64,000 bases of DNA from positions 3,100,001-3,164,000 of the forward strand of contig NC_079237.1 in NCBI RefSeq assembly GCF_028502605.1, given 5' to 3'. Source of the stretch: Trichoderma breve. Lineage: Eukaryota > Ascomycota > Sordariomycetes > Hypocreales > Hypocreaceae. The stretch's first letter is position 1. Each line of letters opens with the position of its first letter. Made by a program: the position numbers and the translations under genes. This document shows positions 9,985 to 21,709 of this stretch, in pieces. The notes under the pieces are model-generated. The model made no database searches. It had not been told where the DNA came from and saw only the letters and a program-made list of their open reading frames with translations.

Positions 9985-11280
9985 AAATCAGCATTTATTT
10001 TGGACGAGTGTTGTAGAAACTCCATTAAAGAAAGCATGTAAGAAGTCTTCATCCGTGGGCAGGTCATTGGTGAATTTCAAGGCAACCTTTCGCAATTCTT
10101 TGAGAATTTCTGAGGGTATGTTCAAGGCCTTAAGGTAGGGGACTTTAAGGTGGAAGCCGCAGATTCCGTCAGTCCTCCTCGGGAAAATTGCTCTATCACA
10201 TATCACATTTTTCTACAGTGGATTGCGAGGTCTCCGCTCTCGACCAGGGAACACAGGTTCATCGAGATGATCCTTCGCGTACTCAAATTGTTCGTCGGTC
10301 AATGGTGAGCAGGCGAATATGAGACCCTCTCTAAAGGGCCTTCAGCATCTCGACAGACGAGGCCACCTGTGGAGTCGAGCATGGCGACTTGGTCTACCTC
10401 CTTTGTCCCTGCAGCGAGAATTGGTTTGGATCGCGCCTTTCGGATCTCTTGCCGCCTCTGAAAGTCTGGTAGTCCAGATTCATCAATTTCCTTGGAGTCA
10501 AACTGGCTCTCTTCGGAATCGGAATCCTCAACATTTAGAGTACAGCCGAAAAATATCACTGAGGGCATTCCTTGAGGAATTCCCCAGCGTTCCCTTTAGC
10601 GGAGGTCGGAAAGCCGCTGCAGAAGGCGGGCTTTCGGAGTGGCCAAATTGATGTTACTTACTTTCATTGATGCAGGTGATAATCGGCGGTACACGGCACC
10701 ATTCAACACCATTCCAGCCCTCTCCATGAGGTAGCCCCCGGCAAGCATCTCAGGAAACCCTACCTCTGTTAGCCTTATCAATTTATCTGCTAAGACGGTA
10801 ATATGACTCTTCAGAGCATGTAGGCGGCCCCCTTCTGAATCTTAACAAAGTCTTTGAATCCTTTTGCTCGAACCTTCTCGCGGGCTGTCAGCTGTTCTAT
10901 GGGCTTCATCCTACCCGAAAGCACCCGCTTAAGCGTTAAGAGGGTTTTGTACATCCAACTCAATCGAAGAGTCGAAAAGACTAGCGCATACCGATTCCCT
11001 AAAAATGCATGCCGGTCCTCTTTTTGCTCAAACCTAAATGATCATGCTGGATCCCAAAGTACTCTAAGGTAACCCCTGATGTCCCGGATATGATTTGACA
11101 TGGGCGTTGCTGAAACGAGGAGAATGCGGTCTCGATCTGGCTGGCGAATTGACTTGTCTGCTGCTGTTCCTGTATTCTTCTTATTTTTATTTTTAGGCAT
11201 TCATCGCACACGACGAGACTAGGAGCAAAGCATCTCAATCCATCTGGTAAATCAAGTAACTTCAACCAGTGGTGATCCAT
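9985..11280 (-). pseudogene. Frameshifted unknown gene remnant
   Basis: A series of protein-like frames on the minus strand. It opens at ATG 11280 with DLPDGLRCFAPSLVVCDECL. The next stretch (about 10990-10825) has SWMYKTLLTLKRVLSGRMKP and ends in a stop. A following frame (about 10840-10665) reads LKSHITVLADKLIRLTEVGF and GGYLMERAGMVLNGAVYRRL. The change of frame occurs at a run of five G (about 10827-10833), consistent with a one-base indel. After a possible intron (GTAAGT at about 10665), an acidic segment (10568-10299) and a final segment (10206-9988, with FTNDLPTDEDFLHAFF) are again in different frames. I do not recognise the family. A multi-exon functional gene is not excluded, but a stop plus frame changes make a relic more likely. 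Confidence 0.55.
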
Positions 11281-11284
11281 TTTT

Positions 11285-11380
11285 AGGTCTATTTAGATCT
11301 ATCGATATTTTTTCTATCTATTTACATCTACCAGGTCTACCATATCTACCTAGGGCCACCAGATCTATCTAGAGCTACTG
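11285..11380. repeat. TCTA/CTACC simple-repeat tract, second flank
   Basis: A degenerate tract of TCTATCTA, GATCTA and ATCTACC units immediately upstream of the start of the degraded gene at 9985-11280. It is like the tract at 9868-9920. Confidence 0.75.
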
Positions 11381-12357
11381 CATTGTCCATGCGCCATGCC
11401 CACAGTACTGAATATCGCTTTACCAGAATATCATGCTACATCCACTTATTGTTATCACGGATATTCCTGAGTTCAAATTTCGATAGCAGTCCAAACTTCA
11501 TAAGTATTCTTTTGACGCATCTCTACTATAGATTAACTAGAGTTGCTCGGCTTCACACCTCAGAGGCATATAGAGCAAGTGGTAGTCCGCCTTGGCGTGT
11601 ACAAGTATACAAGAAACCTGCCGTATTTTGGGCAGTTTTGAGGCATTCGTGCATATATGCAGTGTGTTTTCCATCTTACAGCGTTTGGATACCATCCAAG
11701 GAGCCGTGAGAAGCCGCCAATTATTAGTCTTACATATGAAAAAGGAAAATGAACAACCCGATTGGTCAAGTCGCGTGTGTGGCGAGATAGTCGAATGTTG
11801 ATTGGATATACCTGTAAATGTGCCCGCATACTTCCCTTAAGATGGATGGAACGCTAACCGTGTTTATACTAGCATCATGCGCTAGGTAAATTAGCATCCT
11901 GAGCAGAAAGGTCTTGACAAGCCTCAAAAGACGTGGAGAGTGTGTGTTATGCTCCAAAATGAGCCTCTCGTCATGGCAGTTAAAGCGGTGCATAACCGTA
12001 AAATGCCCAACCAGTCATGCGATGCTATCAAAACATCGCCAATATAGAGAATTTTTCAGTGTGCGTCAAGCTGTTGCCTAATGCGCTCCAGGTACATCCT
12101 TACATGTACCCTTACGACGGTATGACCCGGCTCGTCCGTCGTCGTAAGGACTGACCAGACCGCGAGCAGCTTGCAACAGAAAATTAGAAAAGCGCATTAA
12201 ACATTTCAAGTTGCGCGTGCAAAAGTAAAAGCCGAAATAATAACTTAATTCACTTCCTTGAATTAAATAAACCAAGAGAACATCGCTATGCAAGAACCCC
12301 TATCTATGTAACCAGTGTTGTAATTTTGTGCCACGGTCGTCTGCCTCGTAGTACAAG
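11381..12357. other. Non-coding stretch, no gene seen
   Basis: Short open frames on both strands have no protein-like composition or recognisable motif. The right end, at about 12270-12357, is the 3' flank of the HeLo gene. I checked it for a spliced C-terminal amyloid or repeat extension and saw none. Confidence 0.4.
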
Positions 12358-12864
12358 TTACCACGACTCAAGTGTGCGCCTTTCCCTATCGACTTGGTGC
12401 TCGAGATGTAGAATTATGGAGGAAATTTCTTCCATAAACTTGTTGCAATCGTCCCTCTTGTAGAAAGCCCATTTGGCCACTCCAATTGTTTTTGTCGCTT
12501 GGGCTTTTCGTTTGTCGACAAATCCCGTAATTGGAGCCTGTGTGCTGCAATCAGCCCTGATCTGGGCAGCTTCACGTTGAGCTATGCGGAGGGCGTCTTG
12601 AACGGCAGAGAGAATCTCTGCTGCTGTTGGTTCTCGATCTTGCGATACGCTATTTGTGTGCCCAGTCGTATTCATGGATAAAAAATTGTCGATGCGGTTC
12701 GTATCGTGGATGATTCTTGAAATGGTAGCGCAACGGGAGAGGTGCATGTTGAGACCGATCTCATAGACTCGAAATTCGCTTTCAAACCGGCGAGCCTGCT
12801 TGAAGCGTCTGAAAGACTGTTGCAGAAGGTGAAGAATACTGGCTGTGGCTCCTGCAGCATCCAT
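12358..12864 (-). CDS. HeLo-domain (HET-S N-terminal type) protein
   Basis: I start this at ATG 12864 (MDAAGATAS); the frame extends upstream but without a good start. The 168-residue protein looks like a stand-alone HeLo (prion-inhibition and propagation) domain, the membrane-targeting cell-death domain of fungal incompatibility executors such as HET-S/HELLP. Support: a hydrophobic N-terminal helix; an F-x-x-x-QARRFESEFRVYEIGLN helix at about residues 18-37 followed by L-S-R; a central helix (ILSAVQDALRIAQREA); and the typical late motif KWAFYKRDD with a terminal amphipathic helix (EISSIILHLEHQV). The frame stops right after this helix, and I see no C-terminal amyloid-type repeat. A GTAACT donor overlaps the stop, so a spliced tail is possible but none was found. 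The NACHT STAND gene starts 1.75 kb away in divergent orientation. The family call is pattern-based, not searched. Confidence 0.6.
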   Translation of the reverse strand: MDAAGATASILHLLQQSFRRFKQARRFESEFRVYEIGLNMHLSRCATISRIIHDTNRIDNFLSMNTTGHTNSVSQDREPTAAEILSAVQDALRIAQREAAQIRADCSTQAPITGFVDKRKAQATKTIGVAKWAFYKRDDCNKFMEEISSIILHLEHQVDRERRTLESW

Positions 12865-14614
12865 TGTTATATTAAAAATGTTTTGAGCATGAATTATAAA
12901 GTTCAGAGTAAGGCTCTCGAAATTGAACCCCATTCGAAAATCGGGAGCCCATAGATACATGCCGTGGTATCCATGGGATCGCTGTCCTGCCAAGAGATGC
13001 GCCGAGTTGTGTTGAAACGAGTGCAAGTGGTCTGTTTCTGAATCCCCACTATTTAAGGAGCAGAACTAGCGCGGCCAAAGGCCGTCCAAACCAGCAGTAG
13101 CACAGCCACATCCATGGATGCGAGAGACGTCTCGGACTACTCTAATTGCCCTTCGCTGTCGCCTTTTGTTTCGCCGTCCAGGCCATCTTTTTTTTGGCAA
13201 CTGCCTTATACTCTTCTTCTGCAAGGGTAAGCTATTTGCCGTGAAGCATCCATTTCAGGACATGGATGACATCGGTTCGATGTTAAGATACGTACATACA
13301 ACCTGAAATGTCAAGCACAAGAGGCTTGAACGCCAAGTGTAGGAAATGCTAATGCAGCCGGAATCTGAATTGACAAGCCACAGTGTTTCTACAGTAGGAC
13401 TGCAACACCACCCACGAGGGCTCCATGGCACAAAAGAGACGGGAGTGATGTAAGCCCGTCTGCTCAAACGTATAGGCGTTATCGAGTCTGGTAAGTGATA
13501 AATCTCCTCCTTATTTGTCTTTTACTAAGATCTTAATATTCTTTAAGGTCTACAACCGGACTCATGATATTGAACTCGGTTAGGTCAATCCATCCAAGTA
13601 AGGCGGGACTTGGTTGTCCAAAGTCAATTGGTCATTCGGTCCTTACCTATTGAGTCGTGACAACACATATGGGGTCTACCGCAGGGACTAATAAAATGCT
13701 ATCCAGGGCAACTGGAAATCAGAGTTCGGCCTAAGCAGATAAAAAGGAAAATCAGAAAGATTGCAATGTCAACCAATTACTTTGCCTGGCAAATTTAGAT
13801 TTGGTGTACAAGAGATGTCTATAAATTGTCAGAAGTACTGCAAGCGATTGAGGCGGTATAGAACTAACATTGGCATATGTCATAAGCTCTTCCCAAATTG
13901 GGTAATTGATCTTTGCTATCAAGCGTATCTAAATTTGGTTGACTTTATCTCCATAATGCCTCTAATCGCATAACCCTATTAATTATGGCTAACCAGAGTT
14001 CGGACTGCCAATTGGCATCTTCCTCTCTGTTATCATTTCCAGGCCCTTAATCAAGTCAAATTTTGTGCGTTTTGCGGCAAATTACGTTAAGGTACAATAT
14101 ATAGGGGCAACAACAATAATAAAGCGCATTGTCTACTAATTAACGACAAGGGAAACGCGGCACTCTGGAGCGACTCAAGACCATCGTCTAACTCCCAAGC
14201 TATTTACGGATAGCTAGCCGCGGGGAATGCATCTCCATCGTAAAAGCGCGAGCTAGGAGATAGCAAAAGTGGGCTTCGGCACACTTGTTCTAGAAACCAA
14301 GCGTTTCCCCTTGCAAACTTACCCTTGTCATCACTGGACATAGGCATTGTTTACTATTCAGGGTGATATAAAATATATTGAATATAAGCGCTAGTGTTAT
14401 AAAGAGAATCTACCTTTGAGTTGTACATTTACGGAGCGGAGTGGAAAATGGTTTGGGACACAATGCCTGATAACCAACCGCAATACCCTGTTCTGTTCGT
14501 CGGCCCGACATATATGAGCCTCAATAACAATTCCAGCGCCGCTTTTTGAGGCTTCCCCCTAAGAGGCTAAAATTCCCGCGTTCTGTTGATCTCGACTCTA
14601 CGTACCAGTCATTC
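12865..14614. other. AT-rich intergenic region between HeLo and NACHT genes
   Basis: A divergent promoter region of about 1.75 kb. No coding frame is convincing. Both promoters should lie within it. A few direct ATG/TATA-rich stretches occur at 13500-14400. Confidence 0.45.
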
Positions 14615-17600
14615 ATGGATGCTATCACGGCGCTTGGTGTCGCCAGCGACATCCTCGCTATCGCAGAGTTCAGCGTACGGCTGCTCTCAACCAAGGTCTC
14701 GTCGACGATCGAGAGAAAAGGCGAAGACAAAAACTCCGCACTCGAAGACTACAGAAAGCTGAGGTTGGCACTCTCCAACAAGAATGCTTTGTTGCAACGG
14801 CTACCGCTGGCAAGTCCATCGCCAGCGCTGAAAGATGAGCTGGCCCTGTTAGAACTAGCCACTTCTTCTCTCGAAGACTCCGAGATGCTGCTCGAGACTA
14901 TTGGGAACATACCCGAAGATATTTCAGGGAATAGACTTTCGCCATGGAGGATAGACGCTACAACCTACGTTGATTCCAAGCTGGGAGGCAGATTCAGCTT
15001 GGAGAATGTAAAGCGGCTTTCTCACATTGTAACACGTCATGCCAGTTCCATTCTGAGGTAAGTCACGCGAGCTTGCGGTACCCTTTATAGGTTTAACTAA
15101 CATCTGGTGTTAGCTTCCGGATCTCTGAGCTCAACAAGACCATCGAATCGTTGGAAAATGTCAAACAACAGTTTAGACCGGAGCAGGAGTCTCGAGTCAA
15201 CTCCATTTCTCAAGACGTAGAGAATCTCCGGCTCGAGGTTCAGAGGCGGTCAGTGGATCTGGACACGAAGAACTCTGTGGCCTTTACGGATAAGGATATC
15301 AGACTATTCAGCGATCGATTGACTACCTTGATCAAAGCTGAAGACAACATGTTCGCGGACAAAATCGTCGCCAGTCTAAACTACTCCAGTCGACCGGTCC
15401 GCCATGACTCTGTCCCGCAGGCACACAAGAACACATTCCAGTGGGCCTTTGACTCGCGGCTTTCCAAGTGGTTCAGCTCTGGAAGCGGCATCTTCTGGGT
15501 TTCGGGCAAACCGGGCTCTGGGAAATCCACGTTCATGAAATTTATTGCAAAACACTCTCAGACAAAGGACTTGCTCACGCAATGGGCGGGCTCGGCAGAC
15601 ACTCTCGCTGTAGCGGTGCATTTCTTTTGGATTGCGGGAACACCGATCCAGAAATCGTGGCAGGGACTACTCCAGTCCTTGCTCTTCGATGTCTGCCACA
15701 AACATCCCTCAGTTGTTCCACTGATCTGTCCCAGTCGTTGGGAAGCTGCCAAGGCTGGACGCTGGCAGACTGCCGCTGAACCGTGGTCTGTTTCCGAGCT
15801 TACGGCTGCGCTTAGAGCATTGGCATCAGCAGATCATATGCCGCTGAATATATGCTTCTTCATTGATGGGCTTGACGAGTATGATAGCGATCATGCTGAG
15901 CTCTGCAAGGTTCTCTGCGATATGGTAAACTCTCCTCACATCAAAATGTGTTTGTCCAGCCGTCCGTGGGATGTATTTGAGAGGAGCTTCGGTGGCGAAG
16001 GCAAAGAGAGACTCGACATTCACGAATTGACTCGAAACGATATCCGAGAATTTGTGGGCGATCAGCTCCAGGAGCATCCAAAGTGGGCTATGATAGAGTC
16101 CGAAACGGCAGCCTCTGAGAAGTCTAGTCTTATAGAACAGATCGTTGCCAAGGCCGATGGCGTGTTTCTCTGGGCTTTCTTCGTGACACGATCACTCCGA
16201 GGAGGTCTCTCCAACGGCGACAGAATCAGCGATCTGAGCCAACGTCTCAGTGGTTTGCCGACTGATCTGGAGCAGTTGTTCAAGCACATGTTAGAAAGCG
16301 TGGACCCAGTTGACCACCCCAAGATGGCGGGCATTCTACAAGCCGCTGCTCATGCATTGGAACCTCTTCATATCGACCTCTATTGGCAATTGGAAAGGGA
16401 GTTTGAAGAACACGACTATGCTTATCGATGCCTGATAGGATCCAGACCACTAGAACAGATCTCGACGCAGAGAGAGCAGACGACTCGCAGCATAAATGAC
16501 AAGACGAAAGGCTTACTCAAGCTTGTAAATCTGCGGGTTGAGTTCCTCCATAGGACAGTCAAGGACTTTGTCTTGACTAAAGACTTGGAAGAGTACCTGC
16601 GCAGCAAGCTCCCAGATGACCATAACCGGTTTGTCTCCATTGCCACTGCGTATCTCGGCTTTCTCAAAACCACATGCCATGACACTTCACTCGTCGCTGG
16701 GATTATGAGGCATGGGATGGGACTCAACAGTGGGCCGTTCATCTCGCATCTCAACCAGGCCCTGTTTTACGCATCGGAGGCTCTGAAAGCGGACCAGTTT
16801 GCTTCTCATCAATACTTCCGTACTGCGACATTACTTGATAAATATGAAGAGGCCATTGAAGCCATGGTGCGCGCAAAGCACGTCACCATCAGAGGAGTCA
16901 ACTCTGAGGCTTGTCACCCTGCGTTACCTTTCCGGGAGGAGTTACTCAAGCACAACCTGACATCTTACATTGAAAAGAGAATTCGCGAGCAACCTGAATT
17001 CTTCAACATCTTTGACGAATCACCACTATTCGCCGCGCTCACACCCATGTCGCTCAACAGCGGCGAGAGCCCAGCTCCCGTGGCCAAGACCCTCGACCTC
17101 ATCCTCCAGCGCGGAGAGAATCCAAATGTGCTGCCTCAGGTGAGAGGCCCACACCTCAAAGAGGCGGCATCGCCTTGGATGCTGTTCGCTCGTGGTACCA
17201 TGTCTGTCTTCAATATGCTATCGGGGCCCCTCATGTTTCCCGCTCTACGATGGAACGATTCTCTAGATAATGCCCTCTTCGACCTTCTCTTGTCCTACGG
17301 TGCACATCCTAACAAAGCCCTCCTGGACCGACCAGGTGCTCACACCGTATTCTCACACTTCTTGAAGATATCTACGTCGCGTTTCCTCGGTGAAGAGTGT
17401 TTCGAAGGCTATCTTAGAACCTTGGATGCCTTCTTTAGGGCAGGCGCAACTCTTGGTGTCCCGCATAATGGAGCTATTGACCCAGATGCATTGGCTGCGT
17501 TTGGGAATCTTGCGAGATCGAACCCGGAGGAATCAGTGCTAGCTTCTTATTGTACCGAACTAAAGGGTCTCATGTCGAAACTGGCAGCTGATCCAGGGCG

Positions 17601-17847
17601 AGCTAGGTTCCTCTCAGCTGTGACTGAGAAGCTCATCGTGCATTGCTCCGGAGGGGACGAAGACTTGAAAAGACTGGTATTGGCAATATCGGAGGGTCTC
17701 CCCCAGTATGTTGCCGAGCCGTTGTTGCAGGTAATTGATAGCAAGTTAGAGATGCGCAAGAAACGGGGAGACACACGGAAGAGACGTCGGGAAAGCTGGG
17801 GTAATTCGTCATATGGTGATGGTGTCAAGCAAGTTAGGGGAGAGTAA
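14615..17847 (+). CDS. NACHT-domain STAND protein (fungal NLR-like)
   Basis: Two exons (14615-15057, 15114-17847) join in frame to 1058 residues. The N-terminal about 250 residues form an all-helical fungal STAND N-terminal domain (MDAITALGVASDILAIAEFS start), then coiled-coil-like sequence (about 150-200). The NACHT NTPase follows: Walker A GKPGSGKST at 279-287, Walker B ICFFIDGLDEYD at about 394-405, and a sensor-like CLSSRPW at about 427-433. After it comes the helical region with GVFLWAFFVTRSL and VEFLHRTVKDFVL that commonly follows NACHT in this family. The C-terminal about 400 residues are helical without clear ankyrin, WD40 or TPR repeats, and the tail is strongly basic. Such proteins act as signal-transducing switches: ligand-triggered oligomerisation via nucleotide exchange, often in non-self recognition and regulated cell death. 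The divergent HeLo gene is a plausible partner. All nucleotide-binding motifs appear intact. Confidence 0.88.
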
Positions 17848-18407
17848 GACGACAGCTGATCAGCTTCACTCCGGTGGAAACAACCGCTGATGTATTGCAA
17901 GAGCCGCGGGCTGCAGCCCTGTTCATACTATCACAGTATTCTGGTAGACGTCTTCCAACCCCCTAGTTTCTTGTGTAGCACCCAATGAAGTTACTAGAAT
18001 TGTAGTAAATCTAAAGAATTATAAAGCACTTGATTCTCTGATAACTAAGTATATTTTTTTTAGTTACTAAGTAAGGTCCTGGCGACATCGCGTTCGCGAA
18101 ATTCTCCTCTATAGTGTGTATGCAAAAACTATGTAACAAGGCGCAATATTGACAACTTTAAATGAAACGATCCAACTGTGGCTTTATCTAGACAAAATAT
18201 ATCCTTGAGATGTTCTGTATGAGCATTCTGAATCCTAAGCTGCTTAAACACCAACTGGATACTATACTAGATTATTATGTACATAGGTAGTTACAAACAA
18301 GTCAGATGAATATTTATATCTCAAAGCGCATGACGCCATAGATCTATGAAATACACATATGCCCGCCAACCATCTTATCATTTACAATTATTCTCTTAAT
18401 CCATCAC
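17848..18407. other. Intergenic 3' flanks, convergent
   Basis: This is between the convergent ends of the NACHT gene and the aldehyde dehydrogenase gene. It is AT-rich, and no gene is seen. Confidence 0.5.
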
Positions 18408-19886
18408 TCATTTCCCAAATTTAATCCCAGATGTTGCGGGATCATGAATCGAAATAGTCTTCTCGACCAAAAACTCATTCAGAGCATACCTGCCATTATT
18501 CCTTCCCCAACCACTGCCCTTCGTACCTCCAATCGGGATATTTGGCTCGTCGTACTCCGTGATGTTGCCAATGTGAACTTGTCCTGCCTCAATTTGCTTG
18601 GCGACGCGAATGGCGGCGAAAACATCTCGGCTATGAACCGCCGCATTAAGGCCATACGCCGTGTCGTTGGCAACTTCAACGGCTTCATCTTCATCCTTGA
18701 CGGTGATGAAAATAGCAGCAGGGGCAAAAATCTCCTCATGATATATTGCGTCTGTAGGTTTTACGTCCGTAATTATGGTTGGCGTGAGGCTGGTTCCGGC
18801 TGCATTGAGACTTGCGTCTCCCACGAGGAAACGAGCTCCCGCAGCGTGGGCTTTATGCAAGAGGTCATGAGCCCTCTGGGCCAGTCTCTTACTGACAGCA
18901 TGTCCAGCACCCTTCGAGTACTTCGTCTCCAGGATCGTCTTGATCTCCTTGATAAGTTCATCCGCAACCTCCTGCACCACGACAATGCGGTCGGTAGACA
19001 TGCAGATCTGTCCATGGTGTAAAAGTGCACCCTCGACAATCTTGTCAGCCGCATGCTTCACATCGGCGTCCTTGAGTACAACCGCAGGAGCTTTTCCTCC
19101 TAGCTCCATCAGCACTGGCTTCAAGTACTTGGATGCAAGTTGACCAATGATGCGGCCCACAGCGTCGCTGCCAATGAATTCGACTTTTCGGATTGCTCGA
19201 TGAGCAATCAACGCTTCCGTCACAACTGGGCCATCCTCACGTGAAGCTTGCAATATGTTTATGAGACCCTTTGGCATACCAGCCTCTTCGAAGGCCAAAA
19301 CAAGTAATTGGTGTGTTGCCGGAGACAATTCCGATGCCTTGAGCACGACGGAGCATCCAGCGCCAATGGGGGCAGCTAGTGCACGTCCAGAAAGGACCAT
19401 ACTAGCATTCCATGGTGGGATGGCAAGAACAGGGCCAACCGGCTCTTTATACACCAATACAAGCGATCCAGGAGTCTCCAACGATGGCAGTTCACCCGTC
19501 GTGGCATGCGAGATGTTCGAGGCAATCTCACGCAGGCATCGTATCAAGATAATCGCATTGAATCGAGCCCAGCCTTCAGGGCAAGAAGTCTCAGCAAGTT
19601 GCAGCTCGACGAAGCGATCAGTCCAGGCGTCAATCACATCAGCCGTTCGAAGAAGCAAGTCTCGGCGCTCAGTGTGGGTAGAGTTCTTCCACTTCCGAAA
19701 CGCCTTGTAGGATTCCTCAGCGGCCTTGATGGCCAATTCAGGTGTCGCACTTTGGGCATAGTGGATGATTTTGTCCTGACTGCTGGACTCGACTGGGATG
19801 AGCCGAGTTGCATCTAAGGGTTCATTGACACCATTGATTCTGATGGGGACAACTTCTTTGCCTTTGGGATCGTTGATAAAAGGCAT
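18408..19886 (-). CDS. NAD(P)-dependent aldehyde dehydrogenase
   Basis: Single-exon gene of 492 residues. I chose ATG 19886 (MPFINDPKGK) because the upstream extension lacks ALDH-like sequence. It oxidises an aldehyde to the carboxylate with NAD(P)+ through a thiohemiacetal on the active-site Cys. Visible landmarks are IPPWNA with the oxyanion Asn at 160, the cofactor-binding FIGSDAVGR at about 238-246, catalytic Glu261 in MELGGKAPAVV, catalytic Cys295 in HHGQICMSTDR, and the late EEIFAPA and IGGTKGSGWGR motifs. The SxDR after Cys and the PWNAS pattern resemble the salicylaldehyde/vanillin dehydrogenase group. A role in aromatic aldehyde catabolism or detoxification is therefore likely, but the substrate is inferred only. 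It is cytosolic: no targeting peptide or peroxisomal tail is seen (C-terminus FGK). No partner pathway gene is adjacent. Confidence 0.92.
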   Translation of the reverse strand: MPFINDPKGKEVVPIRINGVNEPLDATRLIPVESSSQDKIIHYAQSATPELAIKAAEESYKAFRKWKNSTHTERRDLLLRTADVIDAWTDRFVELQLAETSCPEGWARFNAIILIRCLREIASNISHATTGELPSLETPGSLVLVYKEPVGPVLAIPPWNASMVLSGRALAAPIGAGCSVVLKASELSPATHQLLVLAFEEAGMPKGLINILQASREDGPVVTEALIAHRAIRKVEFIGSDAVGRIIGQLASKYLKPVLMELGGKAPAVVLKDADVKHAADKIVEGALLHHGQICMSTDRIVVVQEVADELIKEIKTILETKYSKGAGHAVSKRLAQRAHDLLHKAHAAGARFLVGDASLNAAGTSLTPTIITDVKPTDAIYHEEIFAPAAIFITVKDEDEAVEVANDTAYGLNAAVHSRDVFAAIRVAKQIEAGQVHIGNITEYDEPNIPIGGTKGSGWGRNNGRYALNEFLVEKTISIHDPATSGIKFGK

Positions 19887-21709
19887 GGTCGATAATGTTA
19901 TTTGTGAAGTTGGATTGACTTGTGGTGTTTGTGAGCGGTTTAAAACGACGATTGAATGCTTGAATTGTGGACGAAGGTGCTTTTCGTTATGTGATGATGT
20001 ACTATGAGAGACAAAATAATCAACAAGCAAGACTCCGGTCTTAAATAATAAAAACACTTCGTTGGAGCCAAGGAGAAGCTCTTGCCTGAAAATATTCTAA
20101 GCCATTTTAAGGGGTAACGTCAAGCTTTAAATACACGATCATTGCTGGCTCCGGGTCGTATTGTCGGGACTTCGCTCTCCGTTGCTTGGTGTGTGCATCG
20201 GCATCAACATGGGATGGGTTGGGTTGGCCAGTTCGCTTCCAGGATGGTCGCGACACCGATACAAATTAATTCCGGAGGTGACGTTGTAAGTGATGTAAAA
20301 TAAATTAAGCCTAGTTCATTGAGGATCATTGGCCTCATGTATGCATTATACCACAGTAGAAATTGGAGATATTCCTATTAAGGCAAAACAAAGGACCCAA
20401 GACTTGGCGTTTAGTCAACAAGTATGTGATGATCATTAAATTCATGAGTCTCATGATGATGTCTTCCTACAGTTACAGCTTCTACGTTAACTTACATGCC
20501 ATTGTCTCATCATATGGATTGCCTATGGATAAAGGTCCTTGATTCATCTACATTGCGCTGTTGTCGCTGTAACTTATCGCTGTAATTTAAAACCTGGAAG
20601 TCTGTATAGCCTCTGGTGGTTATGCAAAAACAGCCCCCACCAACTACCCCAGCTTTTGTGGCCATCCCAGTCTTTCTCACTAATGTTCATCGAGATGCAC
20701 ACCCACTCTCGGCTTTGTGTAAAATTCGGAGCACTGATATATCCGAAACAGGGAAAATTCATCGGAAATATCCATCAACTCCAAGAAAATATGTCAGCCG
20801 CGTAACATTCCCTCTACATATTCCCTCTCTCTAAAGAGTTATTTACTGACTCGCAGTGTGGTAACCGGCAGAACCGTCGGACTGTAAACACTCCGACTAT
20901 GACCAATCGATTGTATTGATAATGATTACCAGATCTTGCCTGTAAACTGCAAGTTGAGCTTGATCAATGGCAGTGAAGAGGTGGTATAATACATCATATA
21001 ATAAAGTACTCTTGAAGGTTTAATATATAGAGAGTAGTATCCACTAATGAAGGAGTGTATTAAAAACTATAGACTTTGATCAATTCCACGGCTAGACTAT
21101 AAGTTTCCTGATGTGGGTGGATCACACCACCTAATGCATACAACTTTATTTCCACTTACCCGCATGTCGGCGTGTGATAAACGACATAAGTTGCGGCTCA
21201 TCCATGCATAAGACGTACTTTTACTATACAGCGAGAGTCTCACCACTGATGGCATATCTCAGGTGCCAGTCATGCCAAGAACATCTTAAAAATTTATCAA
21301 CGCAAGTAGGCTTCAAATGAACAGCGCAGCGGCATAGAGGGTAACACCATCGATGTCTGAAGGCAGCAAATATGTAACTCAACTCCGTATCTATCCCTTT
21401 CAAATACCGCTAACCTCTCTGTGAAGAGCTGCAAATGCATAAAATACCGAATCCCAAATCCTCCATGTTCATAGAAAACTCGACGCCAGTGTTTTTAAAT
21501 CCCAGACCCCAAAACAAAAAACAGCATTGGGTTAAATACTCATCAACCCCCATGATATCCCAGTAGCAAGGCAATTTGCCAAATTTGAAGGAAGATTTCT
21601 CCCGCCGAAAACATTGCAACGATATCCTCCCAAAATGCAGATTGTAGACGCAGAGTTTCCCTCCCAAGAACAAACCAGTGAATCGAAAGAAAGAAAGAAC
21701 TAGATAACT
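19887..21709. other. AT-rich intergenic region, no gene seen
   Basis: A stretch of 1.8 kb with only short frames of no coding character. It is AT-rich, especially at 20270-21100. It holds the promoter of the aldehyde dehydrogenase gene at its left end and the 3' flank of the acidic-protein gene at its right end. Confidence 0.45.

Noticed and set aside
12050..12357. Possible spliced amyloid tail for the HeLo protein
   Set aside because: I read the downstream minus strand in all frames and saw no repeat or amyloid-type motif.
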